This document shows positions 41,791 to 49,417 of a stretch of DNA of 64,000 nucleotides, in pieces; the stretch's first letter is position 1, and every line of letters begins with the position of its first letter. The translations under genes were made by a program, and so were the position numbers. The notes under the pieces were generated by a model. The model was not told the origin of the DNA. It did not search any database and saw only the letters and a program-made list of their open reading frames with translations. The DNA comes from an uncultured Treponema sp. (GTDB lineage Bacteria > Spirochaetota > Spirochaetia > Treponematales > Treponemataceae): contig NZ_CAKVAM010000005.1 of the NCBI RefSeq assembly GCF_934725225.1, positions 124,001 to 188,000 of the forward strand, given 5' to 3'.

Positions 41791-44018
41791 TTGTTGAACC
41801 TCCTTCTCTTTGAAAAGAAAACAAAACCTATTGTTAGGTTTATAAATATTGGCAGCACACACGTTGCAAAAAGCGTTTTTATCGCGGCTTCTCTGATATT
41901 TTCATTGCTGATTTTATAAAGTGTTGTGTTGAATGTTGTTTTGTTTTTTAAGTTTAAAAGCTCATCTTCTCCGTTCAACATAAAAATTCCGTTGCATAAA
42001 AAATCAAGGCTTCTTGAATCAACATCAAAAATAGAATTTGAATTATACGAAAGCAGCGAATCTGAAAAAGCATATTGGTCTGCAAAAAGTATGAGAGACG
42101 GAGATTTTTCATTTTCTTTTGTAGCAGAAGCGCAAATTGCAAAAGATGAATATTCTTCTTCTGATTCAGCTGACTTTGGAACTGCAAAAGGATTTGTTAT
42201 AAAATTTTCTGTTCTTGGAATTTGCCATGAGCGACTGCTTGTAAAAAGAATCGGAACTGTTTTTAAATTTTCAATTTCTGCAACTTCATCGTCAATATCG
42301 AATGCGCAAGGCCAAAAAAGTGAAAGCCCGGAAACTGCATTTTTCTGCGCCCTTAAGGAAATCCAAAGTGGATAATTTATATATTCTGTCTGAGATGCTT
42401 TTTTATTTCCATTGACATCGGAATTGCTTGTCATTGTAATTCTTAAATTTGAAATGTCGCAAGTCAGAGTCTGTTTAAAATAAATTCCAAAAGTGAACAT
42501 AAGCCGCTCAAAAAGCTGATTGGATTCATTTTGCTTTACAGACCAATTGTCTTCAAAGTCTATTGAATAAGGCTGGCTTGCAATAAAAACTTTTCCGCCA
42601 TTGAGAATAAATTTTTCAAGGATTTTGCAATCGCTTTTTGTGAACTTGTCGCTTCCGAAAATAATCAGAGGAATGTTAGGAAACTCATCAAATGAAATAT
42701 CAGCGTCTGAATTTTTTTCAGAAGGAAGCGATGTCTGAATCACTGAAAATCCTTCCGCCTCAAGATATTGAAATGCAAGACTGTAGCCGTTTGCAAAAGA
42801 TGAAGCGCAGACAACTTGCACTGGATTTTCTTTTTCTTCAACAAGAGATTTTATTTTTCTAGTTAAATCAAATTCAAGCCTTGATATATTCAGCGCAAAT
42901 GGAATTGTTTCAGTTTTTCCAAGGTAGTCAATTTTTATGGCGGAATAAACATTTGTTATACTTGCAGAATCTGCGGAAGAAGTTTTAATCGGATAGCCTC
43001 TTATTCCTATTTCTGAAAGTTTTTTTGCAATATTTTCTTTTGCCGGATTTATAATTTCAAGTGAAACTTTTTTTGATTCTCCTGCATAGCTTTGTAAAAA
43101 ATCAGTTACATCTTTTACTTGCGGATAAAGGCTTTTTAATTTGGGGCTTAAATAATAAGAAATTGAAACAGGATCTTCAACTTGGCTTAAAACTTTTTTG
43201 CTGTATTTGCTTACACTGAAATTTTTTGATGAAGTAAAATCAATTTTTAAATTTAAATTTTCATTTACAATTGTAAAAAGTAAAAATGAAAATGCAAATG
43301 CGCGTTTTATTTTTTTTAAATAAACAGACTTGTTCCCTTTTCTGTCTTCCTGAATAAAAAATGCGAGCGCGTAAAAAAATACAGCGCATGAAGAAAAGAA
43401 AAGAAAATCAGGAATGCTGAAAATTCCTTTTGAAAAAGAATCGAATCTCCAGGCGAACGAAATGAATTTTATTATTGTGCTTAAAAATTCCGGCGGATTA
43501 AAATAAAGCGGAATGTTGTGAATTGAATTTATGATTGCAAGAAAAAATGCGGAAACTACAAAAGAAACTCCAGCGGATTTTATTATGCTGAAAATAAAAA
43601 TTACAAAAGAAACCGCGGCGGAAAAGTAAAATAAAATTCCTATAAAGCCAATAAAAGCTTGAGAAATTTCAATATCGCCAAAAAAAGAAACGCAAACTGG
43701 AACTAAGACAGAAAGCAATGTTGCAAAGCAGCAAATAAAAAAAACTGAAAAAAATTCTGGAAGAAGTATATAAACTGATTTTAAAGGAAAATCTTTTTTT
43801 ACATTTGAAGAAATTGAAATTAGCCCTGGCAAAAATAAAATGCAGGCTGGCGGAAATGCTGAAAAAAAACTGTGCAAGTCTGTAGAACCAGCTCCAAGAA
43901 AAAACTGCTGCCCAACAAAAAATCTAAGGCTTATGAAAATTCCGAATGCGGCAACTAAAATGTATGTGAACGGATTTATTGCAAAGTTAAAAAAATATCT
44001 TTTTAAAATAGCTTTCAT
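41787..44018 (-). CDS. ABC transporter permease fused to a GldG-type domain
   Basis: This 743-residue protein begins with an ABC-2-type permease half: about seven membrane helices in residues 10-255 (for example FTYILVAAFGIFISLRFF). It continues with a large periplasmic GldG/IFT52-like domain (NFSVSKYSKKVLSQVEDPVS, YYLSPKLKSLYPQVKDV, IIFGSDKFTKSDCKILEKFI) and ends in a last membrane helix near residue 725. In Bacteroidetes GldF/GldG serve gliding motility; outside them the complex is of unknown function. Here permease and GldG domain are one chain. It overlaps the ATPase and DUF4340 genes by four bases each. Confidence 0.83.
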   Translation of the reverse strand: MKAILKRYFFNFAINPFTYILVAAFGIFISLRFFVGQQFFLGAGSTDLHSFFSAFPPACILFLPGLISISSNVKKDFPLKSVYILLPEFFSVFFICCFATLLSVLVPVCVSFFGDIEISQAFIGFIGILFYFSAAVSFVIFIFSIIKSAGVSFVVSAFFLAIINSIHNIPLYFNPPEFLSTIIKFISFAWRFDSFSKGIFSIPDFLFFSSCAVFFYALAFFIQEDRKGNKSVYLKKIKRAFAFSFLLFTIVNENLNLKIDFTSSKNFSVSKYSKKVLSQVEDPVSISYYLSPKLKSLYPQVKDVTDFLQSYAGESKKVSLEIINPAKENIAKKLSEIGIRGYPIKTSSADSASITNVYSAIKIDYLGKTETIPFALNISRLEFDLTRKIKSLVEEKENPVQVVCASSFANGYSLAFQYLEAEGFSVIQTSLPSEKNSDADISFDEFPNIPLIIFGSDKFTKSDCKILEKFILNGGKVFIASQPYSIDFEDNWSVKQNESNQLFERLMFTFGIYFKQTLTCDISNLRITMTSNSDVNGNKKASQTEYINYPLWISLRAQKNAVSGLSLFWPCAFDIDDEVAEIENLKTVPILFTSSRSWQIPRTENFITNPFAVPKSAESEEEYSSFAICASATKENEKSPSLILFADQYAFSDSLLSYNSNSIFDVDSRSLDFLCNGIFMLNGEDELLNLKNKTTFNTTLYKISNENIREAAIKTLFATCVLPIFINLTIGFVFFSKRRRFNK

Positions 44019-44734
44019 TGTGATTTTTCCGTGGCGAAAATAAACGCTTCCTCAAGATTTTTACAGTTAAATTTTTTTGTTATTTCTTTTTCAGTTCCGC
44101 AAGCTGCAACTTCTCCGTTTGCAATTATATAAATTCTATTGCACAAAGAAACCGCTTCTTCAATATGATGCGTTGAAAAAATAATTGTCATTGAGCCTGA
44201 AAGATTTTTTAGTTTTTTTCTGAACGAAGCAATTTGCGCCGGATCTAGTCCTGCTGAAAATTCGTCAAGAACAAGAATTTTTGGAAGTTTGCAGATTGCT
44301 TTTGCGAGGCTCGTTCTTTGCTTGAATCCTTTTGAAAGTTTTGAAATTTTTTTATTGAAAACTTCTTCTAGTCCGCAAATTTCAATTGCTTTTTTTACAG
44401 TTAGTTCAGCTTCATTTTTTTTCTGCCCTGAAATTTCAGCTTCAAAAAAAAGAGTTTCTTTTACCGTAAGGTTTGAATCAAGTTCTGGAATTTCTGGAAC
44501 AAAAGCTGTTGACTTTTTAAATTCGTCGGTTTCTTCTGTTCCGCAAATTTTTACAGTTCCGCTGGTCTGGTAATGAAGTCCGCAGATTGTTTTTAAGACG
44601 GAAGTTTTTCCAGCTCCATTTGGTCCGAGAATTCCTGTGATAGAATTTTTTTCAGCATAGAAATTTATGTTTTTACAAGCTGAAAATTTTCCGTAATTTT
44701 TGCAGAAAGAAATCAGTTCAACTTCATTCGACAT
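44015..44734 (-). CDS. ABC transporter ATP-binding protein
   Basis: This 239-residue ATPase has Walker A GPNGAGKTS (residues 37-45), Q-loop VPEIPELDSN, signature LSKGFKQRTSLAKAI, Walker B ILVLDEFSAGLDP and the H-loop IIFSTHHIEEA. It resembles the GldA/CcmA-like ATPases that pair with ABC-2 permeases, and the permease is encoded directly downstream. The gene overlaps the 3' end of the RNase Z gene by eleven bases. Confidence 0.92.
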   Translation of the reverse strand: MSNEVELISFCKNYGKFSACKNINFYAEKNSITGILGPNGAGKTSVLKTICGLHYQTSGTVKICGTEETDEFKKSTAFVPEIPELDSNLTVKETLFFEAEISGQKKNEAELTVKKAIEICGLEEVFNKKISKLSKGFKQRTSLAKAICKLPKILVLDEFSAGLDPAQIASFRKKLKNLSGSMTIIFSTHHIEEAVSLCNRIYIIANGEVAACGTEKEITKKFNCKNLEEAFIFATEKSQ

Positions 44735-45650
44735 AAGGAATCTCTATTCTCATTCTGTCTTTTGTAAGGCGTGCTTCTGGATAAATTTCTTGCGCCTGCT
44801 CTAAAAGAACATTAAGCTCTTTGTCGTTGTAACGCGGACTGTAGTGAATGAGTCCCATTCTTAGCGCATTGGCATCTCTTGCAATTGTGGCTGCTTGACG
44901 GGATGTCATGTGTTTTTTTTCTTTTGCCTGATCTTCACATCCGTCTGCAAACATCCCCTCGCAGATTAAAAGGTCGCTGCCCTTCACTTCTTTTGCAATC
45001 GACGGAAGATACATTGTGTCTGTTACAAAACTGAATTTCCGGCCGCTTCTATTTTTTCCAACAACTTGCTCTGGCTTTATTTCAACTCCATCTTCGTTCA
45101 AAACGCTTTCGCCACGCTGAAGTTTTCCCCATAAAGGTCCTTTTGGAATTTTTAATTTCTCTGCTTCTTCCGGGTTGAATTCTCCAGGACGGTCAAGTTC
45201 TTCAAGCGTATATCCTACACAAGTTTTTGTATGCTCAAGAGGAAACGACCTTATATAAAATCCGTCGCCTTCATAAACTACGCCCGGCTCTGTTATTTCC
45301 TTTATAACAATCGGATAATTTATGTACATATCCAGAACTTTGCGGCTTGTTTCTATATATTCTGCGATTTTCGGCGGACCAAAAATATAAAGAGGCTCGG
45401 TTCTGTCAACTTGTGAAGAAAGCATAAGAATTCCGGGAAGCCCTGTAACGTGGTCTGCATGCGTATGCGAAACAAAAATCGCATTGATTTTCTTCCATTT
45501 TAAATTAAGCCGCCTTAAAGAAACCTGCGTGCCTTCTCCGCCGTCAAATAAAAACAAGTCTCCGTCGCGCCGAAGCAAAACTGATGTAAGGTGGCGATAT
45601 GGCAACGGCATCATTCCTCCGCAGCCCAAAATAAAAGCTTCCATATTCAT
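44724..45650 (-). CDS. rnz: Ribonuclease Z, tRNA 3' endonuclease
   Basis: This 308-residue MBL-fold nuclease matures tRNA 3' ends. It has AFILGCGGMMPLPYRHLTS, the metal site IFVSHTHADHVTGLPG (HTHADH), the exosite-like insert, SFVTDTMYLPSIA, ICEGMF and the final MGLIHYSPRY. It is needed here because the four tRNA genes in the window do not encode CCA. The ATG at 45650 is preferred (a second ATG is two codons later). TAAAAT ends seven bases before it and no Shine-Dalgarno exists. Confidence 0.92.
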   Translation of the reverse strand: MNMEAFILGCGGMMPLPYRHLTSVLLRRDGDLFLFDGGEGTQVSLRRLNLKWKKINAIFVSHTHADHVTGLPGILMLSSQVDRTEPLYIFGPPKIAEYIETSRKVLDMYINYPIVIKEITEPGVVYEGDGFYIRSFPLEHTKTCVGYTLEELDRPGEFNPEEAEKLKIPKGPLWGKLQRGESVLNEDGVEIKPEQVVGKNRSGRKFSFVTDTMYLPSIAKEVKGSDLLICEGMFADGCEDQAKEKKHMTSRQAATIARDANALRMGLIHYSPRYNDKELNVLLEQAQEIYPEARLTKDRMRIEIPYVE

Positions 45651-45657
45651 GGAAACG

Positions 45658-45686
45658 ATTTTATACAAAAAAAAGACTTTCTTCAA
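45658..45686 (-). promoter_or_regulatory. Promoter of the rnz-folC operon placed for a leaderless mRNA
   Basis: TTGAAG (45686-45681), 17 bases and TAAAAT (45663-45658) are followed by seven bases and the ATG at 45650. Confidence 0.6.
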
Positions 45687-45716
45687 TCTAGCATATTTAG
45701 AATTCCTGATGTAACC

Positions 45717-45745
45717 TTGCAAGTTTGATTTTTATTTACTATAAT
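45717..45745 (+). promoter_or_regulatory. Promoter of the secreted-protein gene at 45776
   Basis: TTGCAA (45717-45722), 17 bases and a perfect TATAAT (45740-45745); the start point would be near 45752 and the leader about 24 bases. Confidence 0.75.
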
Positions 45746-45775
45746 AATTAGTCTTTATTTTTATAGGGGAAAACA

Positions 45776-46534
45776 TTGAAATCTATTTTAAAGAACGTTG
45801 TTGCTTTTGCTTTATTTTCTATTGCCTTCGCCGGAGCTTTTTCAGAATCGCCTTATAATAAAAATCTGTCAGCTGAAGATATTGAATCTTTAAGCAGCGG
45901 AAAAACTGTAATTAAAAATACAGGCTCATACAAAAAAATGTGCATGAAAGGCGAAAATCCGGGCTTGAAAAAAGCTGTTGAAACTGTCAGCAATCTTAAG
46001 CCTGCTTATTTTGCGGAAGTAATAAAAGAATATCCTTATGAAGGCAATGAAAATCTTCTTGAAAATTTTTCTTCTCTTGTAATGGACATTCCGTCTTATG
46101 CAGGAATTCCTTATTATTCAGAGCGAGCCGAAGAATGGTACGATTTGTATACTTCCGCGGAAATAAAATCAACGCAGGAAGCTGGAAATATTCAGATTGT
46201 AAATGCTGATTTTGAAATGAAGCCTTTTGGACTTGTTCCGATGAAAATCACTTCGGAAAAAAATGACGGATATTATTACTATGAGTCAACGAATCTTTCC
46301 ACAATGCGCTACTACGACAAATTTAATTGCGTCAGTCCAGAAAACATGAAGTCTATAATTGTGATTTTCAAGTCTGAAGATAAATGGATTCTTTATGGAA
46401 TCGGAGCGGTAAAAGCCCCAAGCGTTTTTTTTCTTAGAGACCGCGTTGACACATCTTTTATGAACAGAATAAAAACTTTCTGCGCCTATTTCTTTGCAAA
46501 AATGGAAGAGCAGAAATTGCAGGAGGCAAGATAA
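45776..46534 (+). CDS. Secreted protein of unknown function
   Basis: This 252-residue protein starts with TTG at 45776 behind GGGG with a six-base spacing. It has a signal peptide (MKSILKNVVAFALFSIAFAGAFS). The mature part is a single mixed alpha/beta domain with many Tyr and Glu; motifs such as LSAEDIESLSSGKTVIKNTG and MDIPSYAGIPYYSERAEEWY are visible but I do not recognise the family with certainty. The final codons (GAG GCA AGA TAA) form the first bases of copy 2 of the structured repeat, so coding sequence and repeat overlap. Confidence 0.75.
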   Translation: MKSILKNVVAFALFSIAFAGAFSESPYNKNLSAEDIESLSSGKTVIKNTGSYKKMCMKGENPGLKKAVETVSNLKPAYFAEVIKEYPYEGNENLLENFSSLVMDIPSYAGIPYYSERAEEWYDLYTSAEIKSTQEAGNIQIVNADFEMKPFGLVPMKITSEKNDGYYYYESTNLSTMRYYDKFNCVSPENMKSIIVIFKSEDKWILYGIGAVKAPSVFFLRDRVDTSFMNRIKTFCAYFFAKMEEQKLQEAR

Positions 46535-46679
46535 AAACAGCCGAAAATGGCGTCTGTTTTTATCTTTAAAAGTTTGCGTTGCAAACTTTCTTATCATCGG
46601 TTGTTTCTCACTTCGTTGCGAAACAACTTAAAAAGTCAATCCTAAAACTGAAGTTTTAATCTTGACTTTTTATGGGAGC
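46518..46679 (+). repeat. Structured intergenic repeat, copy 2
   Basis: The element repeats the layout of the copy at 15259. H1: GATAAAAACAG with CTGTTTTTATC (46530-46564). H2: AAGTTTGC-GTT-GCAAACTT (46570-46588). H3: GTTGTTTC and GAAACAAC around the identical loop TCACTTCGTTGC (46600-46627). H4: AAAAAGTCAA with TTGACTTTTT and an inner TAAAACT-GA-AGTTTTA (46630-46671). It begins at AGGAGGCAAGATAA, which contains the stop codon of the preceding gene, and ends in ATGGGAG, the ribosome binding site of manC. Confidence 0.8.
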
Positions 46680-46684
46680 GATAA

Positions 46685-47800
46685 ATGAGTAATTCGAATT
46701 TTACTGATGTTGTGATTCTTGCCGGCGGATTCGGCGAAAGACTTTGGCCCGCTTCAACTCCGGAATTTCCAAAGCAGTTTATGGCTTTTGCAGACGGAAT
46801 TTCTTTTTTGCAGAATGCAGTCATAAGGGCGTTGGCAGTTGAGCCTTCTGGAAAAATTCTAATTATTTCGCGTCCTGAAATTTGCGCGGAACTTACAAAG
46901 CAAGTTGAAGCTTTAAAAGAAAAAGTTTCCGAGCCGCAGAAAAAGAAAATTGAAAACGACTTGTACGTGATTGCAGAACCTTGCTCAAGGCACACTTGCC
47001 CGCCCCTTTTGCTTGCCTGCAAATTTCTTGAGCTTGCGGAAAAATCAGAGCATTTGATTTTGGTTTTGACAAGCGACCAAGTTATTTCACCTTTGGAAAA
47101 TTTTGTTTCAGACTGCAAGAAAGCCGCGGATTTTGCGCATCAGGGAAAATTCGTGTGCTTTGCAATTCCGCCTTACGAGCCTTCAACTGGATTCGGCTAC
47201 ATAAATATGGGCGAGCCTTTGGATTCTGAAAATTCAGTTTTAAAGATTGAAAGCTTCAAGGAAAAGCCTGACTTGGAAACTGCGAAGGCTTATCTTGCAA
47301 GCGGAAAATACGCTTGGAACAGCGGAATGTTTGGATTTTCAAATTTACTTTTTGAATCTGAAATTAAAAAGTACGAAAGCGAAATGTACGAAACTTTTAA
47401 AATTTTTGACAACGCTGAATTTCCAAAGCCGGAACTTTTAAATTCAATAAAATATATTGAAAACTGGCAACCGCTTAATGAAGCCTACAATTCTGTAAAA
47501 TCGATTGCGGTTGACAATGCAGTTGCCGAGCGGACGCAAAATGCAGTTTGCGTAAAAGCTTCTTTTTACTGGGATGATGTTGGAAGCTGGGATTCGTTTG
47601 AAAAATATTTTGAGCAAGGCGAAGATGAATTTATTTCAGTTGAAAGCAACGGAAACTTTGTTTACTCTGATATGCCGGTTGCTCTTTGCGGAGTTCAGGA
47701 TTTGATTGTTGTTGTAAAAAATGGTAAAATCCTTGTTATGAAAAAAGGCGCAAGTTCTTCCGTTAGAAACGTTGTAAAAAAATTCAAGGAAAAACAGTAA
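46685..47800 (+). CDS. manC: Mannose-1-phosphate guanylyltransferase
   Basis: This 371-residue enzyme makes GDP-mannose from GTP and mannose-1-phosphate. The nucleotide loop is LAGGFGERLWPASTPEFPKQF, followed by LTSDQVI, FGYINMG, FKEKPDLETAKAYL, WNSGMFGF and SFYWDDVGSWDS. It lacks the C-terminal phosphomannose isomerase domain of longer ManC proteins. GDP-mannose feeds surface glycan synthesis, which fits the polysaccharide genes that follow. Its leader is made of copy 2 of the structured repeat, and GGGAG precedes the ATG. Confidence 0.92.
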   Translation: MSNSNFTDVVILAGGFGERLWPASTPEFPKQFMAFADGISFLQNAVIRALAVEPSGKILIISRPEICAELTKQVEALKEKVSEPQKKKIENDLYVIAEPCSRHTCPPLLLACKFLELAEKSEHLILVLTSDQVISPLENFVSDCKKAADFAHQGKFVCFAIPPYEPSTGFGYINMGEPLDSENSVLKIESFKEKPDLETAKAYLASGKYAWNSGMFGFSNLLFESEIKKYESEMYETFKIFDNAEFPKPELLNSIKYIENWQPLNEAYNSVKSIAVDNAVAERTQNAVCVKASFYWDDVGSWDSFEKYFEQGEDEFISVESNGNFVYSDMPVALCGVQDLIVVVKNGKILVMKKGASSSVRNVVKKFKEKQ

Positions 47801-47828
47801 AAGCGTTTTCATTATTTTGGAGCAAAAA

Positions 47829-48788
47829 ATGGTTTGGCTTATCGGTTACAAAGGAATGCTTGGAAGTGAAATTGCCAAGCAGTTTACAGAAAATAAAATT
47901 GACTGGATTGGAAGCGACAGAGACGTTGACATAACAAATCCTGCGGAACTTTCAAAGTTTGCGCATAATCACGGAACTGCCGCCGGAAGAACTGGAATTT
48001 CAGTTGCCCGCGGAACTGTTCCAGAAAAAATCACTTGGGTAATAAATTGCGCCGCCTACACTGCCGTGGATAAAGCCGAAGAAGATTCTGAGCTTGCTGA
48101 AAAACTTAATGCTGAAGGTCCTAAAAATATTGCAAGGATTACTCGCGAACTTGGCGCAAAGCTGATTCACATTTCAACAGATTATGTTTTTGACGGAACA
48201 GGAAATTTTCCGTATACAGAAGATATGCTGAAATGTCCGGATTCAGTTTATGGAAGAACAAAAGCCGCAGGCGAAGATTTTGTGGAAAAAGAAATGACGC
48301 AGTACTACATTTTACGCACTGCATGGCTATATGGTTTCGATGGAAAAAATTTTGTCTACACAATGACAAAAGCAATGAATTCAAAAGATGAAGTGAGCGT
48401 TGTTTGCGACCAGAAAGGAACTCCGACTTGCGCCGTTGACTTGGCTTCTGCAATTTTAAAGATTATGGCCACATCGGAAAAAGCAAAAAGCCTGTTTGGA
48501 AAAAAATCAGCTTTGCCTTATGGAGTTTACCATTTTACAAATTTAGGCGAAACAACTTGGTTTGATTTTACAAAAAAAATATATGAGCTTGGAAAAAAAT
48601 ACGGCAGAATCACGAAGGACTGCGCTATAAATTCCTGCACGACCGACGAATATCCGTGCGCTGCAAAACGCCCGGCATATTCAGTTTTAAGCAAAGATAA
48701 AATCCAAACCTTGCTGAAAATCAAAATTCCTGAATGGCAAGAAAGTTTGGAAAAGTTTATAAAGAATGACAGATTTTTAATAAAATAG
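47829..48788 (+). CDS. rfbD: dTDP-4-dehydrorhamnose reductase
   Basis: This 319-residue SDR enzyme performs the last step of dTDP-L-rhamnose synthesis. The NAD(P) loop is WLIGYKGMLGSEIA, then WVINCAAYTAVDKAEEDSELA, HISTDYVFDGTGNFPYTE, the catalytic YGRTK motif and ILRTAWLYG. The other rhamnose genes (rfbA, rfbB, rfbC) are not in the window. The ATG at 47829 follows TTGGAGC; the TTG of that site opens the frame four codons earlier. A strong terminator follows. Confidence 0.92.
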   Translation: MVWLIGYKGMLGSEIAKQFTENKIDWIGSDRDVDITNPAELSKFAHNHGTAAGRTGISVARGTVPEKITWVINCAAYTAVDKAEEDSELAEKLNAEGPKNIARITRELGAKLIHISTDYVFDGTGNFPYTEDMLKCPDSVYGRTKAAGEDFVEKEMTQYYILRTAWLYGFDGKNFVYTMTKAMNSKDEVSVVCDQKGTPTCAVDLASAILKIMATSEKAKSLFGKKSALPYGVYHFTNLGETTWFDFTKKIYELGKKYGRITKDCAINSCTTDEYPCAAKRPAYSVLSKDKIQTLLKIKIPEWQESLEKFIKNDRFLIK

Positions 48789-48811
48789 ACAACTAAAAAA
48801 TAAATGGAAAC

Positions 48812-48853
48812 AAAAAAAGGCTTCGGAAACTAAATGTTACCGAAGCCTTTTTT
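48812..48853 (+). terminator. Intrinsic terminator after rfbD
   Basis: GGCTTCGG (48819-48826) pairs perfectly with CCGAAGCC (48840-48847), flanked by seven A and six T, so it can work in both directions and may also end the minus-strand polysaccharide transcript. Confidence 0.92.
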
Positions 48854-49019
48854 GATTATGAACTCGTGATTCCGTGAAAATATTCCGCTTTGCTTCATAT
48901 TTTCACGTGAACTCCACTCGTTTGATGGGATAGTTTGTGGTTTACATTCCTAAGACTGTTAAATTTTTCTAGACTGCTAGTTGTAGCTAGAAGATTTCCA
49001 TGAGATAGAAACTCTTCCA
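48854..49019. other. Non-coding stretch with strong inverted repeats at the convergent junction
   Basis: GTGAAAATAT (48874-48883) and ATATTTTCAC (48897-48906) form a perfect 10-base stem around TCCGCTTTGCTTC, and GAACTC/GTGA flank both sides. Further on, CTAG occurs three times within 30 bases (about 48972-49000). No coding potential is seen. The loop resembles, loosely, the TCACTTCGTTGC loop of the structured repeat. Confidence 0.45.
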
Positions 49020-49397
49020 TCACATCCTGCTATCCAAAAACTTTCCGGTTTCTTTATGGTTAAAATTAGGAATCATTTCATTGAATAGTTCTATAAGTTC
49101 AATACGAGTCCATTCCTCTTTATTCTTCATAGTGAAAATTGTGTCTGTAAAGTATTGGAGCATTTTTTCATCATAACAGACTTCATTTTTAATTACACCA
49201 AGAGAATCAAATTTATCCATTACAATCTTTTCATTTGCGGTATAAAATTCCTCAAAATCTTTTTCACCGGTTGTGTCGCTCTTAAAAAAATATATCGGAT
49301 ATCTATGCTTAACTTTTAATTCTGTAACTCTAGCTCGAGCTTCATCTTCTGTTGCACATTGAACCATAACCAAGGTTCTTAAGATATTTTTCTGCAA
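49020..49397 (-). pseudogene. C-terminal remnant of a sugar-nucleotide dehydratase/epimerase
   Basis: About 125 residues remain. The stretch YPIYFFKSDTTGEKDFEEFY, the middle FDSLGVIKNEV, and the end ELFNEMIPNFNHKETGKFLD look like the C-terminal domain of UDP-N-acetylglucosamine 4,6-dehydratase-like SDR enzymes of polysaccharide loci. The Rossmann and catalytic parts (about 270 residues) are missing. The frame opens with a TTG at 49397 and has an ATG at 49367, but no ribosome binding site. It starts right where the PIN-like gene ends (49418), as if the insertion of that module removed the 5' part. Family assignment is from recall. Confidence 0.6.
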
Positions 49398-49417
49398 TAC
49401 TGGAAAAAGTAACCAAT

